Positions 44,803 through 54,407 are shown, numbered from the stretch's first letter. The stretch is DNA of 64,000 nt from Legionella fairfieldensis ATCC 49588 (GCF_000621525.1 NZ_JHYC01000020.1:1-64000); one strand, 5' to 3'. Notes: generated by a model not told the origin, from the sequence alone. Numbers and translations are program-made.

Positions 44803-46102
44803 GCATCAACGCCTCTATAGCAGCAACATCTACAGGCAAAGCAGCCGTTAAATTCTCATGGCCGTCTTTAGTAACCAGAATGTCGTCTTCAATTCGTACG
44901 CCTATACCCCACCAGCGTTGTTCAACGCCTTCCATCCCGGGAGAAATATATAATCCCGGTTCCACAGTAAGTACCATTCCTGCTTCAAGTGGACGCCACT
45001 CACCGTTAATTTTATAGCGACCCACATCATGAACATCCAAACCTAGCCAGTGTCCGGAATTATGCATGTAAAAGGACTTATAGGCTTCTGTAGCAATAAG
45101 TTTATCAACCCGACCTTTTAGAAGACCTAATTCACACAGACCTTCAGTTAAAATAGAAATTATTGTTTTTTGTATCTCATGCCAGCCTAATCCCGGTTTA
45201 ATACAGGCGATACCGGCTTGTTGCGCTTTAAGAACCAGCTCATAAATTGCCCGTTGTTCATTACTGAAATGACCATTAATGGGAAAAGTTCGCGTAATAT
45301 CCGCCGCATAATTGCAAAATTCGCCCGCTGCATCAATTAACAATAAATCCCCCTGGCGAAGCGGTTGATTATTTTCTGTGTAATGAAGAATGCAGGCATT
45401 AGCCCCGCCTGCTACAATCGGATCATAAGCAACCGCGCGACAACCGTTTCGCGCAAATTCATATAAAAGTTCTGCTTCCAATTGATATTCATTGTTAACC
45501 TGGCGGCAATACTGTATGGCTCGTTGATGTGCCGCCACAGAAATTTCAGCAGCGCGGCGTATCAGGGCTATTTCTGCTTCGCTTTTAATTAGCCGCATTT
45601 CACTGAGCAATGGTTCCAAATCGCAAAGCATTTCCGGTGTCTTTACGCCGCGTCTCACTTTACTTTTGAGAGACTGTAAAGCCTCCATAATACATTTTTC
45701 ATAATCAGGTTGACGTCCTATTGCATAATAAATAGCCGTTTTGCCAGTCAATAAATGCGGTAGACGTTCAGCCAGACAGTCAATAGGATACGCTTCAGCA
45801 ACACCTAAAAGGTCACAAGCACCTTCCTGACCCAATCGTTTTCCCGTCCATTGTTCCTGCGCAGGATTACGGGAGCGATTAAATAAAAAACTTTTACCTG
45901 ATTCGCTGCCGGTTATGACCAGCACTGCCTCAGGCTCATTAAAACCGGTTAAATAATAAAAATAACTATCCTGGCGAAATCGATAAGTAGCATCGCCATT
46001 ACGCAGCACTTCATTAGCTCCGGGAATAATCGCAAGGGCATCGGGAGGTAATTGGGCTGCCAGGGTTTGCCTTCTTGTCTGATATTCTTGCTGAGTAATC
46101 AT
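44795..46102 (-). CDS. pepP: Xaa-Pro aminopeptidase PepP
   Basis: 435 aa from ATG 46102 with AAAGGATAG upstream. The pita-bread metal sites are all visible: DAAGEFCNYAADITRTFP (two Asp), HNSGHWLGLDVHDVG (His), LTVEPGLYI (Glu) and GIGVRIEDDILVT (Glu). The N-terminal AMP_N domain includes YRFRQDSYFYYLTGFNEPEA. It removes N-terminal residues before proline in the cytosol. It follows the UPF0149 gene by 16 bp. Confidence 0.95.
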   Translation of the reverse strand: MITQQEYQTRRQTLAAQLPPDALAIIPGANEVLRNGDATYRFRQDSYFYYLTGFNEPEAVLVITGSESGKSFLFNRSRNPAQEQWTGKRLGQEGACDLLGVAEAYPIDCLAERLPHLLTGKTAIYYAIGRQPDYEKCIMEALQSLKSKVRRGVKTPEMLCDLEPLLSEMRLIKSEAEIALIRRAAEISVAAHQRAIQYCRQVNNEYQLEAELLYEFARNGCRAVAYDPIVAGGANACILHYTENNQPLRQGDLLLIDAAGEFCNYAADITRTFPINGHFSNEQRAIYELVLKAQQAGIACIKPGLGWHEIQKTIISILTEGLCELGLLKGRVDKLIATEAYKSFYMHNSGHWLGLDVHDVGRYKINGEWRPLEAGMVLTVEPGLYISPGMEGVEQRWWGIGVRIEDDILVTKDGHENLTAALPVDVAAIEALMRD

Positions 46103-46118
46103 CGACCTATCCTTTCTA

Positions 46119-46703
46119 TTAATGTCTTGTTTCAGAGGAATTCTCTTCATTACTCTGAGAAGATATTAAATCACTATGTAAACGGATTACAGCCATACGC
46201 GTGTATTCCTGTACTTCCATTAACGCTTTCTCATCTTCTTCATCAATTTCCAATGTCTCATAATCCAGGTGAGCAAATTCGCCCAAATGTTGTAATGCTT
46301 CCTGTGATTCTTCATCATGAAGCTGTTCGTAACCAATACCCGATAGAGCCATTCCCTGCGTAAATCCTTCGCACCATTCGCTAAAAGCCTGCGCGCGAAT
46401 AACAAGTGACTCATGTTCGTCCGGTAACAGTAATTGAAATTCAAAATCAAAATTGGCAAGTTGATGTTGACTGATTGAATAGACTTCAAACATTGCCAGA
46501 GCGGCGGTTCGCACAGATACATCCCGTTTGCCAGGTGTTAACGCGCGAAGATAGGTCTCTCCTTCACTGGTTGCACCCGCACATAAATAACCGCACATTA
46601 AACCATGTAATTCACTGGCTGAGATTGGTAAGGCTAAAACAGCAATTGTATCCAGAAAAGTTTGGTAAGCAGGCAAATGGATGGCATCACTTTGAGAAGA
46701 CAT
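46119..46703 (-). CDS. ygfB: UPF0149 family protein YgfB
   Basis: 194 aa from ATG 46703; two further upstream in-frame ATGs (46715, 46757) exist with no better ribosome site. Family features are LPISASELHGLMCGYLCAGA, LRALTPGK, then the acidic second half FSEWCEGFTQGMALSG and LDYETLEIDEEDEKALMEVQ. YgfB proteins are small helical regulators; in Pseudomonas one affects ampDh3 and antibiotic susceptibility. It heads the ubi operon and is divergent from zapA, as in E. coli. Confidence 0.88.
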   Translation of the reverse strand: MSSQSDAIHLPAYQTFLDTIAVLALPISASELHGLMCGYLCAGATSEGETYLRALTPGKRDVSVRTAALAMFEVYSISQHQLANFDFEFQLLLPDEHESLVIRAQAFSEWCEGFTQGMALSGIGYEQLHDEESQEALQHLGEFAHLDYETLEIDEEDEKALMEVQEYTRMAVIRLHSDLISSQSNEENSSETRH

Positions 46704-46807
46704 AAATAAGCTCATTACAAAATTATAAATAATAACTGATTTGCTCGTGTAAGCCAAAATTGTTACTATTTAGAGTAATAGCATTGTAATCTGATAGGCA
46801 TTATAAA

Positions 46808-47128
46808 ATGACAACTTCCAAATCCTGCTCTATTAAGCTACTGAATAAAACCTATGAAATCAAATGCCCGGATAATGAGACAGGTAATCTTCAGCAAGCT
46901 GCCGAGAAATTGAATGAGCAATTGCTACAGAGTAAGAAAAAATTTAAACAATTGGATGAGTTTCAAACATTATTGTTGGCTGCGTTAAATATCAGTCATG
47001 AATTAATCACTTGTCAGAAACAACAAGAACAGCAACGCCAACAAGTGACGAAGTTTATTAGCTCTCTGGAAAATAAGATTCATCAGGTAGTGCATGGCAA
47101 TATTGATCAGGACCCGCAAACGGATTGA
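46808..47128 (+). CDS. zapA: Cell division protein ZapA
   Basis: 106 aa. The N-terminal strand SIKLLNKTYEIKCPDNE followed by a helix LQQAAEKLNEQL and a C-terminal coiled coil (KQQEQQRQQVTKFISSLENK) match ZapA. It binds FtsZ and bundles protofilaments at the division site. The location divergent from ygfB and upstream of the 6S RNA is the conserved gammaproteobacterial order, except that a 259-codon gene on the other strand sits between zapA and 6S RNA here. Confidence 0.93.
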   Translation: MTTSKSCSIKLLNKTYEIKCPDNETGNLQQAAEKLNEQLLQSKKKFKQLDEFQTLLLAALNISHELITCQKQQEQQRQQVTKFISSLENKIHQVVHGNIDQDPQTD

Positions 47129-47221
47129 GAATAAAACGCCATGCAGATTATTTGTCATATTTTGTAATTGATATCTCGCTCGATTTATTAAGGAGATGGG
47201 CTGTTGTTTTTAGCCTCGCTG

Positions 47222-47989
47222 TTACATTTGCACTGAACTCGTGCTTTCTACATGGTTTTCATATTTTTTCCCTGCTTCGTTGATTGTTTTGCTTGCACAA
47301 GCCAGACTGGAAGTACTCCGTGAATCAAAAAAAGTTCCTATATGTCGTGCTATATTATCAGGAAACGTAGGTTCAAATAATTTCATCGTTCCGCCCTGAG
47401 CGCGTAACGTTTTAAAGTTTGTGTTTTTAAAAAACCGAATCAGGTCGTCATGAAAAATAGTCCATCTTATTCCCTGGCGAGTGAATTGTTTTTTTAATAA
47501 TTTATTAAATTCATTAATTAATTTATCAGAAAAACCTATATTTTTTAAAAAAACAGGTTCCATATAAAAGTTGTTATTTTTTAACTCCCATTCATCTCCT
47601 ATATTTATATACATTTCTTTAATAAGAGGATTATATTCCCAACGAAATTTTTTTGATCCTTGATGGGGGAGATATTTCTTATTAAAAAAACCTAAAATAT
47701 CGTTTATAGCAGGATAAAGTTTAATTTCACTTCTTATCAATTTAAGTTGATCAAGATAAATAATAATTCTATATCCTGAAAAAAAACGTGATTCGACAAT
47801 ATTAAAAGCGTCCTTCTCCGTAAAAAATAATCCAGGATAAATTAATTCATGCAGCTTGTTATGAGCTTCATCTTTGCTCATTAAGGGAGAAACAAGCTCC
47901 ACAATCTGATTTTCCCTGTTTTTCCTTTTTTCCCAATTGATTTCAGGAAACGTGTTTTTAATGTCATTTAATAATGTATCAAATCTCAT
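47222..47989 (-). CDS. Protein with C-terminal F-box-like motif (effector candidate)
   Basis: 255 aa from ATG 47989 (GTG 48001 gives 259 aa). Most of the protein has no recognisable family (helical, Lys/Asn/Phe-rich). Near residues 210-245, FEPTFPDNIARHIGTFFDSR, followed by STSSLACASKTIN, fits the F-box pattern L-P-x2-hh-x2-I-x2-h-L-x6-L-x2-h-S+. Here Phe replaces the first Leu (TFPDN), and the second half matches well. Legionella secretes F-box proteins that hijack host SCF ubiquitin ligases, so this is a plausible Dot/Icm effector. It is AT-richer than neighbours and inserted between zapA and 6S RNA, which suggests later acquisition. Confidence 0.55.
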   Translation of the reverse strand: MRFDTLLNDIKNTFPEINWEKRKNRENQIVELVSPLMSKDEAHNKLHELIYPGLFFTEKDAFNIVESRFFSGYRIIIYLDQLKLIRSEIKLYPAINDILGFFNKKYLPHQGSKKFRWEYNPLIKEMYINIGDEWELKNNNFYMEPVFLKNIGFSDKLINEFNKLLKKQFTRQGIRWTIFHDDLIRFFKNTNFKTLRAQGGTMKLFEPTFPDNIARHIGTFFDSRSTSSLACASKTINEAGKKYENHVESTSSVQM

Positions 47990-48121
47990 CTTGAAACCCA
48001 CAGAAACGAGTAGCAGTTTTTATTCAATGTTTAATGAGACAGGTATTATACGCGATCGAAAAAAAGCAGTAAAATTTAGCCAGACAGCTTCCTCTATCAT
48101 ACAATAATGTTATACTGCAAT

Positions 48122-48290
48122 TAACCCGACAGCGAGTGATTTGTGAACCAATACTTACACTCAGGGAGACGTTGTGTAGCTGGCGTTGTGCAAGCCCATT
48201 TTAAATGGGAAGCCTGAACTGGCTCATCTGTCACCCACTTGAACCCCAGGGTTCAAAATCCGGTTTGTCGGGCTATCTCTTTAAATAGAA
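48122..48290 (+). ncRNA. ssrS: 6S RNA
   Basis: Located downstream of zapA as in other gammaproteobacteria. The segment CACTTGAACCCCAGGGTTCA (48236-48255) closely resembles the conserved CACCTTGAACCAAGGGTTCA part of E. coli 6S RNA. The ends pair: CCCGAC (48125-48130) with GTCGGG (48267-48272), closing a long rod. A TATACT -10 box (48111-48116) precedes the 5' end. The length of ~165-170 nt is slightly below the E. coli 184 nt. 6S RNA binds sigma70-RNA polymerase in stationary phase and mimics an open promoter. The exact ends are approximate. Confidence 0.85.
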
Positions 48291-48292
48291 AC

Positions 48293-50287
48293 TTAATAAC
48301 TTTGCTTCAATTGTTCTTTCAAAGTAAGTAGTTCATCACGTGTTTTGGCAGCCTGTTCAAACTCCATGTTTTTTGCATAGTCATGCATTTGTTTTTCAAG
48401 TTGCTTCATCCGCTTGCTTAATTGTTCCGGAGGTAATCTTTGATAATTTGCCTTTGGTTCGGCCACCTGAGCTTGTCGTTTAGTGCTATAAGCGCCCTCC
48501 ATAATGTCCGTAATTGATTTTTTTATTCCTTTAGGTGTAATTCCATGAGCCTGATTAAATTCCTGTTGTTTGGTACGACGTCGCTCCGTCTCATCCAATG
48601 CCCGTTGCATAGAGCCTGTTATCCTGTCGGCATAGAGAATAGCGCGGCCGTTAATGTTGCGCGCTGCACGGCCAATCGTTTGGATTAAAGAGCGATCAGA
48701 ACGAAGAAAACCTTCCTTGTCTGCATCAAGAATGGCAACTAAGGCTACTTCAGGCATATCTAACCCTTCGCGTAACAAATTGATACCAACCAATACATCA
48801 AACTCACCTAAACGCAGATCTCTAATAATCTCAACACGTTCTACGGTATCGATATCCGCATGCAAATAACGCACTTTTATGCCCTGTTCGCGTAAATAAT
48901 CTGTTAAATCTTCAGCCATACGCTTGGTTAAAGTAGTCACTAAAATACGTTCGCCCTGTTGAACAATCATTCTTATTTCCGACAACAAATCATCCACCTG
49001 ATTTTTTACAGGGCGAATAACAACTTCCGGATCAACCAGACCGGTAGGCCGAACAACCTGTTCAGCCGTATTATCTGCATGCTCTTGCTCGTAAGGCCCA
49101 GGTGTTGCGGAGACATAAATTGTCTGAGGCGAACGCTCTTCAAATTCTTCAAAGCGTAATGGGCGATTATCGAGGGCTGATGGTAAACGAAAACCATAAT
49201 GCACTAATGTTTCCTTGCGTGCTCTATCTCCTCGATACATACCGCCAATTTGAGGAACCGTGACATGCGATTCATCAATAATGAGCAATGAGTCGGGAGG
49301 TAAATAATCAAAAAGAGTCGGAGGAGGTTCTCCAGTGTTTCTTCCGGACAGATAACGAGAATAATTCTCAATTCCTGAGCAGTAACCCAGTTCGAGCATC
49401 ATTTCAATATCAAAGCAGGTACGTTGTTGCAATCGCTGTGCTTCTAATAATTTATTTTGTTCAGTAAATTCAACAAGCCTGTGCTGTAATTCTTCTTTTA
49501 CCCAATCAATAGTCTGTAGAATTCGTTCACGAGGAGTCACATAATGGGTTTTAGGAAAAATTGTAATGCGGGGTAACCGTTGAAGAACTTCTCCTGTTAA
49601 CGGATCAAAGCGTGCAATATTGTCTACCTCATCATCAAAAAGCTCTATACGAACCGCCTCTTTCTCTGAATCAGCAGGGAAAACATCAATCACATCGCCG
49701 TGTACCCGAAATTGTCCACGTTCGAGGGTTTGCGGACTTCGAATGTATTGCATTTCAGCAAGACGTTTTAAAATTTTACGTTGATCACATTGTTCTCCCC
49801 GTGAAAGATGTAATACCATACGCAAGTAAGAGTCAGGATCACCTAAACCATAGATTGCTGATACGGTTGCTACAATGATGGCATCTCTACGTTCAATGAG
49901 CGCCTTGGTCGCTGACAGGCGCATTTGTTCAATGTGCTCATTGATGGAAGCGTCTTTTTCTATGAAAGTATCGGAAGCGGGAACATAGGCTTCAGGTTGA
50001 TAATAGTCATAATAAGACACAAAATATTCTACGGCATTGTCGGGAAAATAGGTTTTAAATTCTCCATACAGTTGAGCGGCTAATGTTTTATTGGGAGCCA
50101 TAATGAGTGTGGGTCTTTTCATCGCCTGGATAACATGCGCAATAGTGTATGTTTTACCTGAGCCGGTAACGCCTAATAGAATTTGGCGGGCCAAGCCGGC
50201 TTTAAGTCCCCCGATCAATGAAGCAATGGCTGTCGGTTGATCGCCGGCCGGGTGATAATCTGCATAAATTTTGAATACATTTTTCAT
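48293..50287 (-). CDS. uvrB: UvrABC system protein B
   Basis: 664 aa, full length. Walker A GVTGSGKT is at residues 39-46, the DNA-clamping beta-hairpin region is [12 protein letters not shown], and DEAD-box-like DESH is in [16 protein letters not shown]. Motif VI is QTIGRAARN, and the C-terminal UVR domain ([20 protein letters not shown]) for UvrC binding is present. It verifies damage and loads UvrC in nucleotide excision repair. Its stop lies within a few bp of the 6S RNA 3' end on the opposite strand, so the two converge. Confidence 0.97.
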   Translation of the reverse strand: MKNVFKIYADYHPAGDQPTAIASLIGGLKAGLARQILLGVTGSGKTYTIAHVIQAMKRPTLIMAPNKTLAAQLYGEFKTYFPDNAVEYFVSYYDYYQPEAYVPASDTFIEKDASINEHIEQMRLSATKALIERRDAIIVATVSAIYGLGDPDSYLRMVLHLSRGEQCDQRKILKRLAEMQYIRSPQTLERGQFRVHGDVIDVFPADSEKEAVRIELFDDEVDNIARFDPLTGEVLQRLPRITIFPKTHYVTPRERILQTIDWVKEELQHRLVEFTEQNKLLEAQRLQQRTCFDIEMMLELGYCSGIENYSRYLSGRNTGEPPPTLFDYLPPDSLLIIDESHVTVPQIGGMYRGDRARKETLVHYGFRLPSALDNRPLRFEEFEERSPQTIYVSATPGPYEQEHADNTAEQVVRPTGLVDPEVVIRPVKNQVDDLLSEIRMIVQQGERILVTTLTKRMAEDLTDYLREQGIKVRYLHADIDTVERVEIIRDLRLGEFDVLVGINLLREGLDMPEVALVAILDADKEGFLRSDRSLIQTIGRAARNINGRAILYADRITGSMQRALDETERRRTKQQEFNQAHGITPKGIKKSITDIMEGAYSTKRQAQVAEPKANYQRLPPEQLSKRMKQLEKQMHDYAKNMEFEQAAKTRDELLTLKEQLKQSY

Positions 50288-50371
50288 AATATAAACTATA
50301 ACTGATCAAGACATGTTTAGGTAGCTTTACCCTCGTTAATTGATCAAAATATTACATAGGAGCTTAAAAAA

Positions 50372-51550
50372 ATGGGTATTACACTGGCAGAACGTGTCCA
50401 TCAAGTAAAACCATCTCCCACCCTTGCCGTTGCTGCAAAAGCAGCTCAGATGCGTGCCGAAGGGCTGGATGTTGTTGGTTTAGGCACCGGCGAGCCAGAT
50501 TTTGATACGCCTGATCATATTAAAAAGGCTGCCATTGCTGCGATTGAAGCAGGTTTTACCAAATACACGGCTGTTGATGGTATCCCTGAATTAAAGCAAG
50601 CCATCAAGGATAAATTTAAACGAGATAATGGCCTTGACTATCAGCTTAATCAGATTCTGGTGTCTACAGGCGGTAAACAATCAATTTATAATTTATGCCA
50701 GGCTTTAATCAATGAAGGGGAGGAGGTCATCATACCCGCACCTTACTGGGTTTCCTATCCTGATATTGTTTTATTAGCGGGTGGAACTCCGGTTATTATT
50801 CCTTCAACGCCCGCAGCCCGATTCAAAATTACTCCCGCACAACTGGCTGATGCAATTACATCCAAAACAAGACTGTTTTTCCTAAATAGCCCATCCAATC
50901 CTTCAGGAGTAGCTTACAGCCTGGATGAATTAAGAGCGCTCGGCGAGGTATTAAAAAAACATCCCCAGGTTCTCATTGCTACTGACGATATGTACGAACA
51001 TATTTTGTGGACGCAACCCTTTGCCAACATTTTAAATGCATGCCCCGACTTGTATTCTCGCACTATCGTTTTAAATGGGGTTTCCAAAGCCTATGCCATG
51101 ACTGGCTGGCGGATAGGTTACGCAGGAGGTCCTGCCTCGCTGATAACCGCAATGAAAACAGTCCAGTCCCAATCCACTTCTAACCCCTGCTCCATTGCTC
51201 AAAAAGCCGCTGTAGCCGCCTTGAATGGAGGGGATGAGACTGTACAACAGATGATTAAAGCTTTTCATCAACGCCATGACTATGTAGTAGAGCGTTTACA
51301 AGAAATGCCTGATATTGAAGTTATTCCTGCTGATGGAACTTTTTATATTTTCCCGAGTGTCCAGGCCATTATTAAAAAACGGGGGTTCGCGAATGATGTA
51401 GAATTTGCAGAACGACTTTTACACGATGTTGGCGTCGCCTTGGTTCCCGGCTCTGCTTTTGGCAACGAAGGTTGTATACGGCTTTCTTTCGCAACCAGCA
51501 TGGATACCTTGCATGACGCACTGGATCGTTTGCAACGTTTTTGCAAATAG
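50372..51550 (+). CDS. aspC: Class I pyridoxal-phosphate aminotransferase (aspartate type)
   Basis: 392 aa. Conserved features are GLGTGEPDFDTPDHIKKAA, YTAVDGIPELKQAI, APYWVSYPD, LNSPSNPSG, the PLP-binding Lys239 in NGVSKAYAMTGWRIGY, and the C-terminal Arg in GCIRLSFATS. These match type Ib aspartate aminotransferases (AspB/AatA), which interconvert aspartate and 2-oxoglutarate with oxaloacetate and glutamate. The AGGAGCTT ribosome binding site precedes ATG 50372. The gene ends 83 bp before tRNA-Asn, and the island lies beyond. Confidence 0.92.
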   Translation: MGITLAERVHQVKPSPTLAVAAKAAQMRAEGLDVVGLGTGEPDFDTPDHIKKAAIAAIEAGFTKYTAVDGIPELKQAIKDKFKRDNGLDYQLNQILVSTGGKQSIYNLCQALINEGEEVIIPAPYWVSYPDIVLLAGGTPVIIPSTPAARFKITPAQLADAITSKTRLFFLNSPSNPSGVAYSLDELRALGEVLKKHPQVLIATDDMYEHILWTQPFANILNACPDLYSRTIVLNGVSKAYAMTGWRIGYAGGPASLITAMKTVQSQSTSNPCSIAQKAAVAALNGGDETVQQMIKAFHQRHDYVVERLQEMPDIEVIPADGTFYIFPSVQAIIKKRGFANDVEFAERLLHDVGVALVPGSAFGNEGCIRLSFATSMDTLHDALDRLQRFCK

Positions 51551-51632
51551 TTCTACCCTGCAGCAGGAAAAGAAAAAAATTCACGCCAAGCCCTTGACCC
51601 ATAGGCGGAATCCATTTAAGATTCTGCCTCAT

Positions 51633-51708
51633 TCCCCGGTAGCTCAGTCGGTAGAGCGGATGACTGTTAATCATTAGGTCGGCGGTTCGAGCCCGTCCCG
51701 GGGAGCCA
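51633..51708 (+). tRNA. tRNA-Asn (GTT), with encoded CCA
   Basis: The acceptor arms TCCCCGG (51633-51639) and CCGGGGA (51698-51704) pair perfectly. The D-loop AGCTCAGTCGGTAGAGC, anticodon loop CTGTTAA with GTT, and T-arm loop TTCGAGC are standard. CCA follows the discriminator G. The 3' half from 51660 is the attachment site used by the island to its right. Confidence 0.98.
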
Positions 51709-51709
51709 A
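51660..51709 (+). repeat. Island attachment site, left (within tRNA-Asn)
   Basis: 50 bp from the anticodon stem to the A after CCA. It is repeated at 63183-63232 with a single G/T difference in the T-stem region. The intact tRNA is kept at this end. Confidence 0.95.
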
Positions 51710-51774
51710 GCACAGCTTGGCTTCTAGTAAAATTCAAATTTCTTAATCATCTCTCTGGGTACACTTTTACTAAA

Positions 51775-52596
51775 ATGACTAATCTATTATGTAGGCTTTT
51801 ATTCTTTGTATTTACACTAAGCTGCTTTAGTCAAAGCCCTGTTGCCTTAGCCTCTAATTTTCAAGCTATTAGTCCACTTCAAAACGAAGTCATACAACAA
51901 TCCTATAGGCTTCAGAATAGAGCAAGAAATCGTATTGTTCCCATTGAAGTTTATGTTAGTCATTCGTCTCAGCCTAAAGCAAAAGGCAAGCGCTACAATC
52001 TACCGGTTGTCATTATTAATCATGGCTATGGAGTGCGAAACACGGAGTATTCATTTTTAGCCAAAGAACTTGCTGCACAAGGTTATTATGTCGTGAGTAT
52101 TCAACATGACTTAAAGACTGACCCAGCTTTGGCAAGAACTGGCGATTTATTGACAAGACGTAAGCCTTTATAGAAAAGAGGCGTCCTCAATATTCTTTTT
52201 GTCATGAGTGAACTTCATCGCAGAGAACCTAATTTAAATATAAATAAAATAATTCTAATTGGTCATTCCAATGGTGGTGATATTGCTATGCTTTTTGCAA
52301 AAGAGCATCCCCAATTAGTTAAAAAGCTAATCTCATTGGATAGCTTACGCATGCCTTTCCCACGCAACGGCATTTCACCTATCCTATCCTTGAGAGCCAA
52401 CGATACTCAGGCAGATGCTGGGGTTTTACCGAGTGACAAAGAAGCAAGGCACATTGGCATTGTAATTATAAAACTTGAAAACTCTAAGCATATAGACCTT
52501 TGTGACCGTGGTGATGAAAAAACGCATAAAAAGATAAATCAACTTACGCTCAAATTTTTGAATAATAGCTTGTCCTCTCTGCAGACAACTAAATAA
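51775..52596 (+). pseudogene. Secreted alpha/beta hydrolase (dienelactone hydrolase-like), interrupted by TAG
   Basis: The frame runs from ATG 51775 with a signal peptide (LLFFVFTLSCFSQSPVALA) through PVVIINHGYGVRNTEYSFLA (oxyanion-loop type) to TRRKPL. There an in-frame TAG (52171-52173) interrupts it, and the same frame continues KRGVLNILFVMSELHRREPN to IILIGHSNGGDIAM (nucleophile Ser in GHSNGG) and the C-terminal His region KHIDLC. No frameshift is needed, so one base change (sense codon to TAG) broke the gene, or the base call is wrong. The substrate is unknown. It is the first gene inside the island. Confidence 0.85.
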
Positions 52597-52614
52597 CGTA
52601 TTAGGATTACAACT

Positions 52615-53103
52615 ATGGGGCACTCTCAGTATAATCATGATGTGAAGATTTCTTTTCTTGATAACATTAGCGAAGAACTAGAGCAACGAATGACAGACAG
52701 CTTCCAGGCATACGAAGCTAGTTATGGAATTGATGTTAATTATAAGCGGTTTTCAATAGTTCTCCATAACCAAGAAGGTGTTGCTTGTGGGGTAATTAAT
52801 GCCTATACCGCTTTTGCTGAAATTTATATTGATGATATATGGGTAGATGGTGATCATCGCGGTAAAGGATATGGAAGGAGGTTGCTGCAAGCACTTGAAG
52901 AGCATTTTAAAGGACAGGGGTTCAATAATATGAATTTATGTACAAGTGCTTTTCAAGCGCCAGAATTTTATAAAAAATGCGGATTTAAAGCCGAATTTAC
53001 TCGGGAAAATAAAATTAATCCGAAGCTATCAAAGACATTTTTTGTTAAGTTTTTTGAAGAGGAAACGCAAACTCAAGGACTGCTCAACGCCATAATTGAC
53101 TAA
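52615..53103 (+). CDS. GNAT-family N-acetyltransferase
   Basis: 162 aa. The acetyl-CoA loop is in DGDHRGKGYGRRLLQALEEH (R-x2-G-x-G type), and LCTSAFQAPEFYKKCGFKAE is the usual strand-helix after it. The N-terminal half (NITEELEQ-like helix, then FSIVLHNQEGVACGVINAY) matches the GNAT core. The acceptor is unknown. It starts 19 bp after the broken hydrolase gene, so it was probably co-transcribed, and lies near the left end of the island. Confidence 0.85.
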   Translation: MGHSQYNHDVKISFLDNISEELEQRMTDSFQAYEASYGIDVNYKRFSIVLHNQEGVACGVINAYTAFAEIYIDDIWVDGDHRGKGYGRRLLQALEEHFKGQGFNNMNLCTSAFQAPEFYKKCGFKAEFTRENKINPKLSKTFFVKFFEEETQTQGLLNAIID

Positions 53104-53150
53104 GGAAAGCGTTATTTGATTCAATTAAACTCTCAAGAAACTCATTTAAC

Positions 53151-53633
53151 TTATCGATTAAAATTTAGATTTATTATGTCCTCATATTCAAAATTTTTAA
53201 GTAGCTGACTCGGCGGCAAGATAGCTTTTTCAACCATGGCCAAAAGAGTTTGTTTACCTCCATAACTAAGGACGCTCATTACTTCATCTCTAATAACTGC
53301 AAAATTTGAATTTGTTCTAGGGATCAGTCCCTCTAGCATACTGCCAACAGCGGCCCCATTTATGCTAAAACTAAATCCTAAGTGGCCAGCATCGGTTTGG
53401 TGTTCATTCCAAACATATTGCAATGGATAAAGAGTTCCGAAAGCGTGAGCTTGTTCTTCACAGTTAATTCCATGTATATAAATGGGTACAGATAAATAAT
53501 CATCGTTAATAATAAGTGAGAGTAAAATTTCGACAATTTCCTTATTACTCTTTGCCTGCTTGTTTGCTGTAGTAGATTTTCTTGTATTTGCCCTCTGGCT
53601 ACCAAAAATTCTTTTAATAAAACTAAAATCCAT
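53151..53633 (-). CDS. Hypothetical island protein
   Basis: 160 aa from ATG 53633 with AAGGATACAAC upstream. After a basic, Ser/Thr-rich N-terminus (IKRIFGSQRANTRKSTTANK) it has a compact, acidic, mixed alpha/beta region (VEILLSLIINDDYLSVPIYI, then YPLQYVWNEHQTDAGHLGFS). I do not recognise it. It lies at the end of the minus-strand phage-like block and its start is 14 bp upstream of the next gene's end. Confidence 0.55.
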   Translation of the reverse strand: MDFSFIKRIFGSQRANTRKSTTANKQAKSNKEIVEILLSLIINDDYLSVPIYIHGINCEEQAHAFGTLYPLQYVWNEHQTDAGHLGFSFSINGAAVGSMLEGLIPRTNSNFAVIRDEVMSVLSYGGKQTLLAMVEKAILPPSQLLKNFEYEDIINLNFNR

Positions 53634-53646
53634 TGTTGTATCCTTG

Positions 53647-53934
53647 TTAATCAAAAAAATTAGCATCAGTTAATCGCGTTGCTTCTTGAATCGCAATCTT
53701 AACATTTTCTCTAAAATTCTTAATCGCTTTTGTGGTATAACCATGTTTAAGTGCATTAGAATTTCCTTGTTGGCCGCCACTACCTTTGGATCCTCCATGA
53801 ATACGGCAGCGACGTTTTCCTCTAACGGCAGGAGCTAAACAAGGTTTGCCATTATGATGCTTGGTTTTGGCTCCGCATCGTGGAGCGTTATTAAACGTAT
53901 ATTGTTTTTGTCCGTTACATGAGGTCGTTTTCAT
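53647..53934 (-). CDS. Small phage/plasmid-type protein with HGG...NALKHG motif
   Basis: 95 aa. A Cys/His-rich first half (CGAKTKHHNGKPCLAPAVRG then RCRIHGG) and the motif GGQQGNSNALKHGYTTKA are widely seen in small proteins of phages and mobile elements, often beside terminase or replication genes. The Cys/His spacing suggests a zinc-binding or DNA-binding domain. Its ATG overlaps the upstream gene (ATGA), so the two are coupled. The exact role is unknown. Confidence 0.72.
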   Translation of the reverse strand: MKTTSCNGQKQYTFNNAPRCGAKTKHHNGKPCLAPAVRGKRRCRIHGGSKGSGGQQGNSNALKHGYTTKAIKNFRENVKIAIQEATRLTDANFFD

Positions 53935-54407
53935 TTTTTTCCATCCTTATGAGAAATACTACCATTGATATTGCCTACAACAGCCTGTCCTCCATGATGC
54001 ACATCGACACGCTCAATAATCATTTTTTGCCCTCCATAGCCTTGTAATCGACTTAAAAGATTTGCTTGCTGTGCGAAACAATTCGCAAGTTTAATGGCGG
54101 CATTAGTAAAATATTGTCTATGATTCATTTCATCAGTAGAACTAGCGAAACTCATTGAAATCTGTTGAAGACGATGAATCGATATAATTTGAGCCGCAAT
54201 CATTTCCTGTAAACAGTCATTTACACCTAACGTTTGCAGCTCTTTCCTGCTCTGATGCATCGCATTTTCTATGTCAAAATTATTCTGCCTAATATCGTTA
54301 CAGGCAAGAGCATTGAGTCGTAAGATTTTTCTTTTTAAATATTGCCTCTCTGACATTTCAGTGCTCTTATTTGGGGCTGCGCTTATATTTTTAACCTGTT
54401 TTGACAT
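53931..54407 (-). CDS. Hypothetical phage-like helical protein
   Basis: 158 aa with an excellent ribosome binding site (AAGGAGGATAT). It is mostly helical (LKRKILRLNALACNDIRQNN; QMISMSFASS-like), with Gly-rich VHHGGQAVVGNINGSISHKD at the end. I recall this ending from proteins next to the HGG...NALKHG gene in phages and satellites, but have no function for it. It is coupled to that gene by a 4-nt ATGA overlap and lies downstream of the primase pseudogene. Confidence 0.6.
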   Translation of the reverse strand: MSKQVKNISAAPNKSTEMSERQYLKRKILRLNALACNDIRQNNFDIENAMHQSRKELQTLGVNDCLQEMIAAQIISIHRLQQISMSFASSTDEMNHRQYFTNAAIKLANCFAQQANLLSRLQGYGGQKMIIERVDVHHGGQAVVGNINGSISHKDGKK

